Shown piece after piece: positions 31,965 to 39,349 of a stretch of 44,049 nt of DNA. The notes below the pieces were generated by a model, which was not told the DNA's origin, did no database searches, and was given only the letters and a program-made list of their open reading frames with translations. The first letter of the stretch is position 1. Every line of letters starts with the position of its first letter. This stretch comes from Lachnospiraceae bacterium (GTDB taxonomy: Bacteria > Bacillota > Clostridia > Lachnospirales > Lachnospiraceae), in assembly GCA_024698485.1 (NCBI GenBank), contig JAILRC010000001.1, positions 1-44,049 on the forward strand, read 5' to 3'. The position numbers were made by a program, and so were the translations under genes.

Positions 31965-33181
31965 TGAAGATCAAAAAAGTAATTCCCCTGCTCTTGCTCT
32001 TGTTGACATTTGCAGGATGCACCATCAACACGAAGGATGGTCCCATCTACATCGGAAGTCCCGAGAAGCTGCCCACCAACACCCCTCTGCCCACGGCTAC
32101 GGCAACTCCCGTTCCCACGGACACACCCACTCCCACACCTACAAATACACCGACACCCACAAACACGCCGACGCCCACACCGACTCCGACTCCCACACCG
32201 ACGCCTACACCCACCCCCATCCCCGTTTCGGAGATGTTCGTGGAGACCTACCTTTCCATCCTGAAAGAAAGGCTTCAGACGTATACAACGAAAGAGCTGG
32301 GGGATTCACTCACGGCCTCTTCCTTTGCAAGTTATGACACGCCCTACCGTGCATCGGATTATTCGGATTACAGGATACTTGACGACAAGGTGGTGTTCCA
32401 CTTTGCAGAAAACACCCTGACAGAGTCCCATCCCGCTTTCGATTACGAAACGGATCTGGCAGAGGCAAAGCTGTTCATGCTCTACGATGATGAGGGCAAT
32501 CTTATAAAGGATTCCCGCATCCGTAAGGATCTGGATCCCTCAAAACCCATGATTGCCCTTACATTTGATGACGGTCCTTACGACAAAGTTGATTACAAGC
32601 TCATGGAGATCCTTGCGCAGTACAACGCCCGTGCAACCTTCTTCACCCTGACAGGCCGTTACAAATGGGGCGGCCAGGCATATAAAGACACCACGAAGGC
32701 CCTCTATGACGCGGGTCATCAGATCGCGACCCACACCGTCGACCATACCTATTTCACAACCGCAGACGTAGACACAAAGGTTTTCTGGCAGGAGATCAAC
32801 AATTCCTCTCTCACCATTGCTCAGATCACAGGCCATGCGCCCACTATGATCCGTATGCCCGGGGGTTACTGGCAGGACTATATGAAATACACTCCCATGC
32901 CCGTCATCTTCTGGAATGTATCTTCCGGAGACACGGGAACCTGGGCCAGCTACGATCAAAAGATCAAAGACGTTTCCAATAATGTCATAAATTCGGCAAG
33001 GGACGGCAGAGTTTCACTGATGCATTCCATCCACGTTTCGTCCATAGATGCGACACCCATCATTCTGGAAGCCCTGTCCAAAAAGGGTTACCAGTTCGTT
33101 ACCATAGAAGAACTTGAGTACTACAAAGGCTACAAGCTCCGAAACGGTATAGAATACTACAAAAAGAAAAACGTTCCGTAG
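31964..33181 (+). CDS. Lipoprotein polysaccharide deacetylase (NodB domain) with Thr-Pro linker
   Basis: A 405-residue surface lipoprotein. The signal peptide ends in a lipobox-like FAGC with C19 as lipidation site. A Thr-Pro repeat linker of about 55 residues (about 35-90) lifts the enzyme from the membrane. A spacer region (about 93-190) and a NodB domain (about 190-390) follow. The NodB motifs are ALTFDDGP (metal Asp), HTVDH (metal histidines), MIRMPGG and SLMHSIH. Such enzymes remove acetyl groups from peptidoglycan, chitin or xylan; the target is not known. GGAG (31955-31958) precedes the ATG. The linkage to a debranching enzyme is probably only transcriptional. Confidence 0.88.
   Translation: MKIKKVIPLLLLLLTFAGCTINTKDGPIYIGSPEKLPTNTPLPTATATPVPTDTPTPTPTNTPTPTNTPTPTPTPTPTPTPTPTPIPVSEMFVETYLSILKERLQTYTTKELGDSLTASSFASYDTPYRASDYSDYRILDDKVVFHFAENTLTESHPAFDYETDLAEAKLFMLYDDEGNLIKDSRIRKDLDPSKPMIALTFDDGPYDKVDYKLMEILAQYNARATFFTLTGRYKWGGQAYKDTTKALYDAGHQIATHTVDHTYFTTADVDTKVFWQEINNSSLTIAQITGHAPTMIRMPGGYWQDYMKYTPMPVIFWNVSSGDTGTWASYDQKIKDVSNNVINSARDGRVSLMHSIHVSSIDATPIILEALSKKGYQFVTIEELEYYKGYKLRNGIEYYKKKNVP
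32105..32224 (+). repeat. Low-complexity Thr-Pro coding repeat
   Basis: An ACNCCN hexamer-like repeat encodes the (Thr-Pro)n linker of the deacetylase. The codons vary (aca/acc/acg/act and ccc/ccg/cct), which would limit replication slippage. Confidence 0.75.
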
Positions 33182-33193
33182 AAACAAAAAGCA

Positions 33194-33225
33194 AGTGCAG
33201 CGTTAACCACTGCACTCGTTTTTTT
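33194..33225. terminator. Terminator between the deacetylase and dihydrouridine synthase genes
   Basis: AGTGCAG (33194-33200) pairs with CTGCACT (33210-33216) around a 9-base loop. The plus strand continues CGTTTTTTTA and the minus strand GCTTTTTG, so it can act for both convergent genes. Confidence 0.8.
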
Positions 33226-33243
33226 ATGCTTTTACCACAAAGA

Positions 33244-34179
33244 TCACTCTTTACAGGCAATGATCTCATTTAACAGTATCTTGTATTCAGCTATTTTTGA
33301 AGTCTTTTTCAACCTTTTTTCCATGTCGGGAGACACGTCTAAAGCAGGCAGCATGTAATACCACAGTTCCTTTAACTTGCAAAGGATGCTGAAATCTCCG
33401 CTCATGCGCTCGCAGTAGGCTTCCAGTAGTTCATTGTTGAAAGCTTTAAAGGTCTCTTTATCTTTAAGGACATCCCCGTCGGTAAAAAGATAGGGTCTTG
33501 CGATCAGACCTCTTCCCATCATGAGCGCAACGGCATTTGGATAAATTTCCGAATTTCTTTCAACGTCCTCCGTCAAGCATATGTCTCCGTTTATGCACAG
33601 AGGATTTTTTGAATTCTCGTAGGCATAATCCAGCCATTCTTTTCGGATGTCTCCCTTGTAAAAATCTTTCTGGATTCGTGGATGCACCGTGAGTTCCTTT
33701 ATTGGATATCTGTTGTAGACTTCAAGGATACGCATGAATTCTTTGGGGTCATGCTTTCCCAGACGGGTTTTCACGGACACTTCCACACCAAGATCCTTCA
33801 CGCCCTCAAAGACCGCTTCAAAAAAGGCATCCAGTTCATCCGGATAGTAGAGGAATCCGCTCCCCTTCTTCTTGGTGACCACCGTGTTGGAAGGACAGCC
33901 CAGATTAAAGTTCACTTCATGATAGCCCCTCTCAGCCACTTCCCTGCAAGCCCAGACAAAATGCTCGGCGTTGGCACAGAGGAGCTGGGGCACCGTCACC
34001 ATTCCCGCATTCTTCTCCGCATCGATCTCCTCAAGTTCCTTCATCTGAAAACTCTTGGTCTGGTTTGGCGAAAGAAAGGGAGTAAAGAACTTTGAGACTC
34101 CCTTATAGTATTTGTTGAATATGCGCCTGTATATGTGTGTGGTAACGCCTTCCATGGGCGCTAAATATATGCTTTTCAT
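33244..34179 (-). CDS. tRNA-dihydrouridine synthase family protein
   Basis: FMN enzyme that reduces uridine to dihydrouridine in tRNA D-loops. The N-terminus IYLAPMEGVT is the FMN-binding start of the TIM barrel. The catalytic cysteine is C95 in NFNLGCPSNTV, SVKTRLG follows, and the active-site histidine is in ELTVHPRIQKDFYKG. INGDI and the phosphate-binding MMGRGLIARPYLF are also present. At 311 residues it is shorter than DusB and closer to the DusC-sized group. GGAG is upstream of the ATG. It follows the GGDEF/EAL gene across a terminator. Confidence 0.9.
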   Translation of the reverse strand: MKSIYLAPMEGVTTHIYRRIFNKYYKGVSKFFTPFLSPNQTKSFQMKELEEIDAEKNAGMVTVPQLLCANAEHFVWACREVAERGYHEVNFNLGCPSNTVVTKKKGSGFLYYPDELDAFFEAVFEGVKDLGVEVSVKTRLGKHDPKEFMRILEVYNRYPIKELTVHPRIQKDFYKGDIRKEWLDYAYENSKNPLCINGDICLTEDVERNSEIYPNAVALMMGRGLIARPYLFTDGDVLKDKETFKAFNNELLEAYCERMSGDFSILCKLKELWYYMLPALDVSPDMEKRLKKTSKIAEYKILLNEIIACKE

Positions 34180-34207
34180 ACAGCTCCTGTTGTAAATGTA
34201 TTCCCAT

Positions 34208-34234
34208 AAAAAGGGCTCCGCATTAACGGAACCC
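34208..34234 (-). terminator. Terminator of the GGDEF/EAL gene
   Basis: GGGCTCCG (34213-34220) pairs with CGGAACCC (34227-34234) with one G-U pair. The minus strand ends in five T (34208-34212). Confidence 0.8.
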
Positions 34235-34241
34235 TTATCTG

Positions 34242-35918
34242 TCAGATTATTTCCAATGCTTTTTCAAATTCCATAGGCTTTCCGGTGAGATAGCCCTGAA
34301 CCATATCGCAGCCCCATTCCTGAAGGGCGGCCTTTTCTTTTTCGTTTTCCACACCTTCGGCAAGAACCTTCGTGTGAAGCACGTGACCCATGGATATGAT
34401 CAGTTTGATAAAGTCCTTGTCCATGTCGCTGTTGTCCATCTTATCGATGAAAGTCTTGTCGATCTTAAGAAGGTTGACGGGAAGCTGAGACAGGTAAGAC
34501 AATGAGGCATATCCCGTTCCGAAATCATCGAGAGCCACCTTGACCTGATTGTCTCTAAGTTTTGTAAGCGCTTCCCGAACAGTGTCGATGGACGCCGCAA
34601 AAACCGTTTCCGTGATCTCGATCTCCAGATTCTTGTTGGGGAAATCGTTGTCTCTCAAGATCCTGAGGACGTAATCCGCATATCCCGGCTTCTGGAGGTG
34701 ATTGGCGCTGATGTTTACGGATATGATAAGGTCCGGATGTTTCTTCACCACATCCTTAAAAGTTTTAATTGCGTGAAGAAGAACCCAATTGTCTATTCTG
34801 AAGATCAGATTTGTCTTTTCCGCAACCGCGATGAACTTGTCGGGACGAATGGGCTTTCCGTTCTCGTCCTCAAGCCTGCTCAAAGTCTCAAAGCCGCGAA
34901 GATTGCCCGTTTCAAGGTCGAACTGTGGCTGGAACACCAGATGGATCTCGTCGGTGCTCAGAGCTCTGAACAGGCGGTCTTCGATCTTGCTGTTTTCAGT
35001 GAGTTCATTGGTGACGTTGGCATCATAGAACGCCAGTTCCATCTTGCTCTGGTTCCTGTAATGAGCGATGGTGTCATCCAAATGTCTGTACAGCTCGTTG
35101 ATGTCATTGCCGTCATCGGGGTACTTGACCACAGCCGCACGGGGCTCCAGGGTGATCTCTGTGTTCTCGATGATCAGAGGACGCTTCACCTGCTTGATGA
35201 ATTGCCGGAGCCTTGAAGCCACCTCTTCTCTCTCCGCAACAGGATTCTGACAGTCTTTAGCAACATTTACCACAAGAACGAACTCGGAATCGCCGTTCTT
35301 TCCGCCGTATTCACCCTCCACCGTGTTTCCTATGAGGCGTCCGGCAAGAGTCTTAAGTACGGTGTTTCCGAAATCTCTTCCCATCATATCATTGATGGCT
35401 CCGAAGTTTTCTATGTAAAGGAAGGAAACGTAAAACGTATCCCCATTTTTAATCCTTTTCTCGATATCATCCCTGACCGCGGTCAGATTGTGCATTCCCG
35501 TAAGGGGATCCTGCTGTGAAAGCATATGCAGCATCCTGTTGTATATGTTGATGTTCTTGATGAAATCATAGAGGATGTACAAAATGATGATGGCACAGAT
35601 GTTTCCCGCAAGTCCGGGCAGAGAATTGTAGCTTCTTTGGAATATCATCTCCGGGAGGCTAGGTATGCTGCTGACGCCTATGATCACAAAGCTTATTATC
35701 ATTCCGGCTTTCTTCCCGATCAATACAATGATCACAAGAAGGATGAGTCTGATACTCGTAAAGATTCCGGATAGCTGCGAAGCCACCATTACAAAACTTC
35801 CCATCTTGATGGTGACTCCTCTTGCGGACAGAACAGGCGGAAGGGCCGACAAAATAGCAGCCGCAACAGACAGCACCAAGATATAGATGATATTTTTTCT
35901 GTTACTTGTACTTTTCAT
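34242..35918 (-). CDS. Membrane GGDEF-EAL protein, probable c-di-GMP phosphodiesterase
   Basis: A 558-residue protein. The N-terminal 125 residues hold several hydrophobic segments (IIYILVLSVAAAILSALPPV, IRLILLVIIVLIGKKAGMII and others), i.e. an integral membrane sensor. A GGDEF domain follows (about 135-295) in which the active-site loop reads GDSEF, so the metal-binding Asp is lost. The EAL domain (about 310-555) retains its key residues: FETLSR, NISANHL, EITET, DDFGTGYASLSYL, KIDKTF and AEGVENE. It is therefore expected to degrade c-di-GMP while the GGDEF part is regulatory at most (inference). A G-rich GGGGGTG precedes the ATG. Confidence 0.9.
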   Translation of the reverse strand: MKSTSNRKNIIYILVLSVAAAILSALPPVLSARGVTIKMGSFVMVASQLSGIFTSIRLILLVIIVLIGKKAGMIISFVIIGVSSIPSLPEMIFQRSYNSLPGLAGNICAIIILYILYDFIKNINIYNRMLHMLSQQDPLTGMHNLTAVRDDIEKRIKNGDTFYVSFLYIENFGAINDMMGRDFGNTVLKTLAGRLIGNTVEGEYGGKNGDSEFVLVVNVAKDCQNPVAEREEVASRLRQFIKQVKRPLIIENTEITLEPRAAVVKYPDDGNDINELYRHLDDTIAHYRNQSKMELAFYDANVTNELTENSKIEDRLFRALSTDEIHLVFQPQFDLETGNLRGFETLSRLEDENGKPIRPDKFIAVAEKTNLIFRIDNWVLLHAIKTFKDVVKKHPDLIISVNISANHLQKPGYADYVLRILRDNDFPNKNLEIEITETVFAASIDTVREALTKLRDNQVKVALDDFGTGYASLSYLSQLPVNLLKIDKTFIDKMDNSDMDKDFIKLIISMGHVLHTKVLAEGVENEKEKAALQEWGCDMVQGYLTGKPMEFEKALEII

Positions 35919-35977
35919 ACCACACCCCCAAATTCGTAATAAAGTTGCAGATGTTTAAACAGTGCATACACTCAATC

Positions 35978-35986
35978 ATAATAGCA
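35978..35986 (-). promoter_or_regulatory. Extended -10 element before the GGDEF/EAL gene
   Basis: On the minus strand TGC followed by TATTAT (35978-35983), about 60 bases upstream of the start codon. No convincing -35. Confidence 0.35.
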
Positions 35987-36043
35987 CAACAGCACGCAAA
36001 TAAACAGTAAAATAAAATGAAAAAGTTGAAGGCAAACCTTGGA

Positions 36044-36610
36044 TTACTGTTCACGTGCCCGCAGCCCATTACACGGCAGTATCAGGATCACCGCGGAAAT
36101 GACAAACATCGCCGCCAGCATGATCTCGAATACGGAATTTAGGCCGTCAAACACTGCGGTGTGTTTCCAATTCATATAAGCAACCGTTTTGGCGAAAAAG
36201 TCGTAGACAAAGTGCAGGATCATGGGGATCAGAATGTTGCCGGACTTGACGAAGATCACCGCGAAGGCAAACCCTATGGCTCCCGTCTGAAGGAAGGTGT
36301 AGGTGTTCCACCCGCCGATGCAATGAAGCAGTCCGAAAAGGATCGAACTTATAAGAACACCCACCACTTTTGTGACCGTATCGTTCTTCGTAGACTTAAG
36401 CCCCTCCAAAAGAAGGAATCTGTAATTCAGTTCTTCATAAAATCCCGTAGTGATCTGCTGCAAGATGACCTTTGTAAAAAACACTCCGAGGGTGAGGCCC
36501 GTGATCTCCCCCCATCCAGAGAACACAAGGATCAGGTAGTACAGGAAAAACACCAGAAATCCCGTACCTGCAAGAAGCGCTCCCTTCGTATTTTTGTTTG
36601 ATAAAAACAA
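36044..36610 (-). CDS. CPBP-family intramembrane protease, possibly N-terminally truncated
   Basis: Abi/CPBP (CAAX protease-like) membrane protein. The three family motifs are present: YEELNYR (EExxxR), FGLLHC and HFVYDFF. About five membrane segments are seen in the 188 residues, fewer than the usual six to eight in 220-300 residues. The only start codon near the beginning is TTG at 36610, which has no ribosome binding site. An in-frame stop lies three codons upstream, and the stop of the ATPase gene is 38 bases away. This suggests the 5' end was lost when the ATPase gene arrived, or that a real start lies internally. Function of the intact family includes bacteriocin immunity and protein processing. 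Confidence 0.6.
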   Translation of the reverse strand: MFLSNKNTKGALLAGTGFLVFFLYYLILVFSGWGEITGLTLGVFFTKVILQQITTGFYEELNYRFLLLEGLKSTKNDTVTKVVGVLISSILFGLLHCIGGWNTYTFLQTGAIGFAFAVIFVKSGNILIPMILHFVYDFFAKTVAYMNWKHTAVFDGLNSVFEIMLAAMFVISAVILILPCNGLRAREQ

Positions 36611-36648
36611 AATGACTTATACTAGGTGCATCATATATAGAAATCAAA

Positions 36649-37995
36649 TTACTGCCCGGAAAGCTCCTCCAAAACAAACGGTAGCATATACATCGGTTTA
36701 TATATCAGCTGCTCCAAATGCCCGACATCTTTTTGAGAAAAAAGGTATTGCCTGTATACCTTCTTAGAATACTTTTGGCAAAACGTAGATATGGATTTAT
36801 GTGTATTTACATTGGATGATTTGATCTCCATTGGTACGATCTTGGCATTTGATGCAATAAGAAAATCGACTTCATAAAAATGAACATCATCATCCTTTTT
36901 CCACGTATGATAAAAAAGACTGTTCCCGCTCGCAGCGATCATCTGCGCAGCAGCATTCTCATAAAGATATCCGAGATTGGCATCCAGCTTATCGGAAAGA
37001 AGCTTACTGTATATCTTTGTATGTATTTTATCGACGGAATTAAAAAGCAACGTAGTAAACAATCCCGTATCCGACAGATAAAGCTTATATGATTCATCAT
37101 CAGCAGTAGCCGAAAGTGACACATCCGGATCATTAACATTATAGGATATAAGCACCGTCTTCGAATCAAGGAGTTCCGAAAAGATCTCTTTATCCTTATT
37201 TGTCGTTCTTTTACCTGTTGCACCGGATATGACATACCTCTTTTTATTTGCCGCAAGCTGGTTAGGAATCGAATTGTACATTTTCGATAAACGCCCGCTC
37301 GGATCTATCTTGTAGAAATCCTCTTCATAGAGTTTTAATATCGTTCGCTTTACCTTGTCGATCTCTTCAAAATTTCTTCCATTGACGTATGCCTCTACCG
37401 CCTGGGGCATTCCGCCTACCGCCATATATATACGGAAATCACGCATAAGCTTTCTGTTAAGACTTTCACCGACAGCCTTGTTCGTCTGATACAACTGCCG
37501 CAACACGTTATATGTATCGTTTCCCGTTGCCCACAAAAACTCTTCATAGTCCATTGGATAAACCCGGATAAAATGCTCTTCCGACGGTATCACGATATCT
37601 TTTACATTCTTTTTAATACTGATCAAAGACCCGGTCTCAATATAGCTGTAACGTCCATCCGCCACAAGATATTTGATCGCCTGTCTTACACGTGGTGCTT
37701 TCTGGATCTCGTCAAATATGATGACGGATTCCCCCGGATACAACGTTACTCCCGTTGCGGTTTGAAGTCTTAAAAAAAACACATCCAGCGATGCTATATC
37801 CTCAAAGACTTCCAAGACCTCCTGTTCGACATTTGCAAAATCGACTTTTATATATGAACGGAAGCTTTTCCTGGCAAATTCTTCAGCAATCGTCGATTTG
37901 CCGACACGACGTGCCCCTTCCAGCATGGCGGCGTAATTTTTGGAATATTTCTCCTTCCACTCTGTCAGAGCGTCATAAACCTTTCTTTTGAACAT
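36649..37995 (-). CDS. AAA+ ATPase with DUF4143 C-terminus (COG1373), complete
   Basis: A 448-residue protein. The AAA_14 domain has Walker A GARRVGKST (residues 27-35), Walker B VIIFDEIQ (91-98), a sensor-like YIETGSLIS, and FIRVYPMDYEEFLWATG. VGGMPQAVEAYV follows. The DUF4143 part (about 220-448) ends with a PD-(D/E)XK-like pattern: EVDFLI (about 390) and MEIKSS. A restriction-endonuclease-like domain is therefore plausible, but activity is unknown. It shares motif positions with the left-edge paralogue. GGAGG precedes the ATG at 37995. Its promoter overlaps a tandem repeat array. It is isolated from its neighbours and appears inserted next to a truncated CPBP gene. Confidence 0.88.
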   Translation of the reverse strand: MFKRKVYDALTEWKEKYSKNYAAMLEGARRVGKSTIAEEFARKSFRSYIKVDFANVEQEVLEVFEDIASLDVFFLRLQTATGVTLYPGESVIIFDEIQKAPRVRQAIKYLVADGRYSYIETGSLISIKKNVKDIVIPSEEHFIRVYPMDYEEFLWATGNDTYNVLRQLYQTNKAVGESLNRKLMRDFRIYMAVGGMPQAVEAYVNGRNFEEIDKVKRTILKLYEEDFYKIDPSGRLSKMYNSIPNQLAANKKRYVISGATGKRTTNKDKEIFSELLDSKTVLISYNVNDPDVSLSATADDESYKLYLSDTGLFTTLLFNSVDKIHTKIYSKLLSDKLDANLGYLYENAAAQMIAASGNSLFYHTWKKDDDVHFYEVDFLIASNAKIVPMEIKSSNVNTHKSISTFCQKYSKKVYRQYLFSQKDVGHLEQLIYKPMYMLPFVLEELSGQ

Positions 37996-38016
37996 AAAAC
38001 TGCCTCCTTTGCATCA

Positions 38017-38045
38017 ATAATACCATCATGAGCAGTTTTTTACAA
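38017..38045 (-). promoter_or_regulatory. Sigma-A promoter of the complete DUF4143 ATPase gene, inside the repeats
   Basis: On the minus strand TTGTAA (38040-38045), a 17-base spacer and TATTAT (38017-38022), with TG one base before the -10. The -35 hexamer is part of repeat unit 1, and the other units carry equivalent TTGGAA and TTGTAA hexamers. Confidence 0.6.
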
Positions 38046-38124
38046 TACATGATTCGCATTAAGAAGCAGTTTTTTCCAACACATAATTCGCCATTTAGAG
38101 CAGTTATTTACAACACTCAATCAC
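38031..38124. repeat. Tandem 34-bp direct repeats upstream of the complete DUF4143 ATPase gene
   Basis: Units start at 38031, 38065 and 38099, each with AGCAGT(T/A)(T)TTT(A/C)CAA. Units 1 and 2 match at about 25 of 34 positions. The third is partial and fades after 26 bases, where GGCAGTTG begins. The block ATGAGC-AGTTTT...TACAA...ATGA is shared with the array at 692-760, although the unit lengths differ (34 versus 32). Confidence 0.7.
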
Positions 38125-38161
38125 GGCAGTTGTACCAGTCAGCTTTTCAGCCTTCCTTTTT

Positions 38162-38818
38162 TCATTGCTCAACCCCCGTGAACACCTTGATCTCCCGTTC
38201 CAGAAGCCGGAATACATTTGCCACCAGATAACCGTCGGCAATAGCATGATTCAGGCGAACAGTTACCGGCATGACAAGTCTGTCGTTTTCTTCTCTGTAC
38301 TTTCCCCAATTGATAATGGGTGCAAAGAACAAATGTCCGTCCGGCAGCTCTATATTAAGCGAGTCATATGAAAGCCATGATATGAAAGAAGCATCGAACC
38401 AGTTGGGATGGTTTGCCATATCCAAACCATATTCCCGGGTTTTCTTGGCCTCTTCGACATCATGCAGTGCGGCCTTATAAAACTTTTCATAATCCTCATA
38501 ATACTCTGTATATACGGGAGTGCAGGTTTCCGTGTCCTCATGAAAAACATACTGCGTAGGATTGATCACATCATAGCATATCAGTTCATCCGTCTGCCAA
38601 AGATATCCCATCCTGTAGTCTTCCCGTGAATTCAACACCTTCGAAAGGATATAAAGGAAGTTTAAGTAAAACTTTGTCCCCGTTCTCTTTGAATATGCCA
38701 CAAGATCCGTGACATCTACTCTTGCAGTCATGGATACAGAGCATTTACAATCCTCCGAGAAATGACGGAATACGCCTTTCCTGTAATATTTCTCCTTGTC
38801 AATTATCTTGTAGTTCAT
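38162..38818 (-). CDS. Chloramphenicol acetyltransferase-like protein
   Basis: A 218-residue CAT-fold acetyltransferase. The catalytic HxxxD is H191-A-I-A-D195 in LNHAIADGYLVANVF. The supporting family stretches DASFISWLSYDSLN and HLFFAPIINWGKY are present, and length matches classical CAT (about 215-220). It could acetylate chloramphenicol, but distant CAT-like proteins with other acceptors are common in gut clostridia, so resistance is not shown. The ATG at 38818 is chosen because TGAGGAAA precedes it; the frame extends upstream only through a TTG. It begins 11 bases after the stop of the GNAT gene, so the two are one unit. Confidence 0.85.
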   Translation of the reverse strand: MNYKIIDKEKYYRKGVFRHFSEDCKCSVSMTARVDVTDLVAYSKRTGTKFYLNFLYILSKVLNSREDYRMGYLWQTDELICYDVINPTQYVFHEDTETCTPVYTEYYEDYEKFYKAALHDVEEAKKTREYGLDMANHPNWFDASFISWLSYDSLNIELPDGHLFFAPIINWGKYREENDRLVMPVTVRLNHAIADGYLVANVFRLLEREIKVFTGVEQ

Positions 38819-38829
38819 TTTGTATTTCC

Positions 38830-39246
38830 TCAAACATTGGATATCTTCTTCAGATAAAAATACTTGCTAAGCTTCGGATCCTTATCATCGCGGACAAATT
38901 CCAATTCATATCCAAGCTTCTTATAAAATTCCGGTGCCTGAAATCCAAAAGTCGTAAGTGCTATTTTTTCATAGCCCTTCCCTATGTATGCTTCCTCAAC
39001 AGCCGCAACAAGCTTGCTGCCGACGCCGGTTCTTCTATATTCCCTGCCAACGATCAGATCTCCGATATGTACCTCGTTGTAATAGGCTCTGCCCGTGATG
39101 ACTCCGGCAATTTTGCCGTCATCTTCCGCAGCAAAGCAAAATTCCTCGTAATTAAGCGACACATCACAACCGGTTGCATAATCCGAAAACTCCGCGTTAA
39201 TAAACTCGCCTATTCTTTCATCTTCGGTCACTCTTTTGATCTCCAT
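38830..39246 (-). CDS. GNAT-family N-acetyltransferase
   Basis: A protein of 138 residues (141 if the ATG at 39255 is used). The acetyl-CoA-binding motif A is visible as DLIVGREYRRTGVGSKLVAA, with beta4/beta5 around FAAEDDGKIAGVITGRAYYN and the C-terminal KIALTTFGFQAPEFYKKLGY. The substrate is unknown. The inner ATG at 39246 has GAGG ten bases upstream; the outer one at 39255 has it too close, so the inner start is slightly favoured. It precedes the CAT-like gene by 11 bases, forming an acetyltransferase pair. Confidence 0.85.
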   Translation of the reverse strand: MEIKRVTEDERIGEFINAEFSDYATGCDVSLNYEEFCFAAEDDGKIAGVITGRAYYNEVHIGDLIVGREYRRTGVGSKLVAAVEEAYIGKGYEKIALTTFGFQAPEFYKKLGYELEFVRDDKDPKLSKYFYLKKISNV

Positions 39247-39349
39247 GGTACTCATTCCTCATATACGTAAATATCACCATAGTTTGTCCGTATCATTTCC
39301 AAAACCATGTGATCCATACCTCGTGCCTAAATAATCACCGTACTGCTCA

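Noticed and set aside
32010-32337. Alternative-frame open reading frames over the Thr-Pro repeat
   Set aside because: They arise from the low-complexity repeat translated in other frames and have no start signals.
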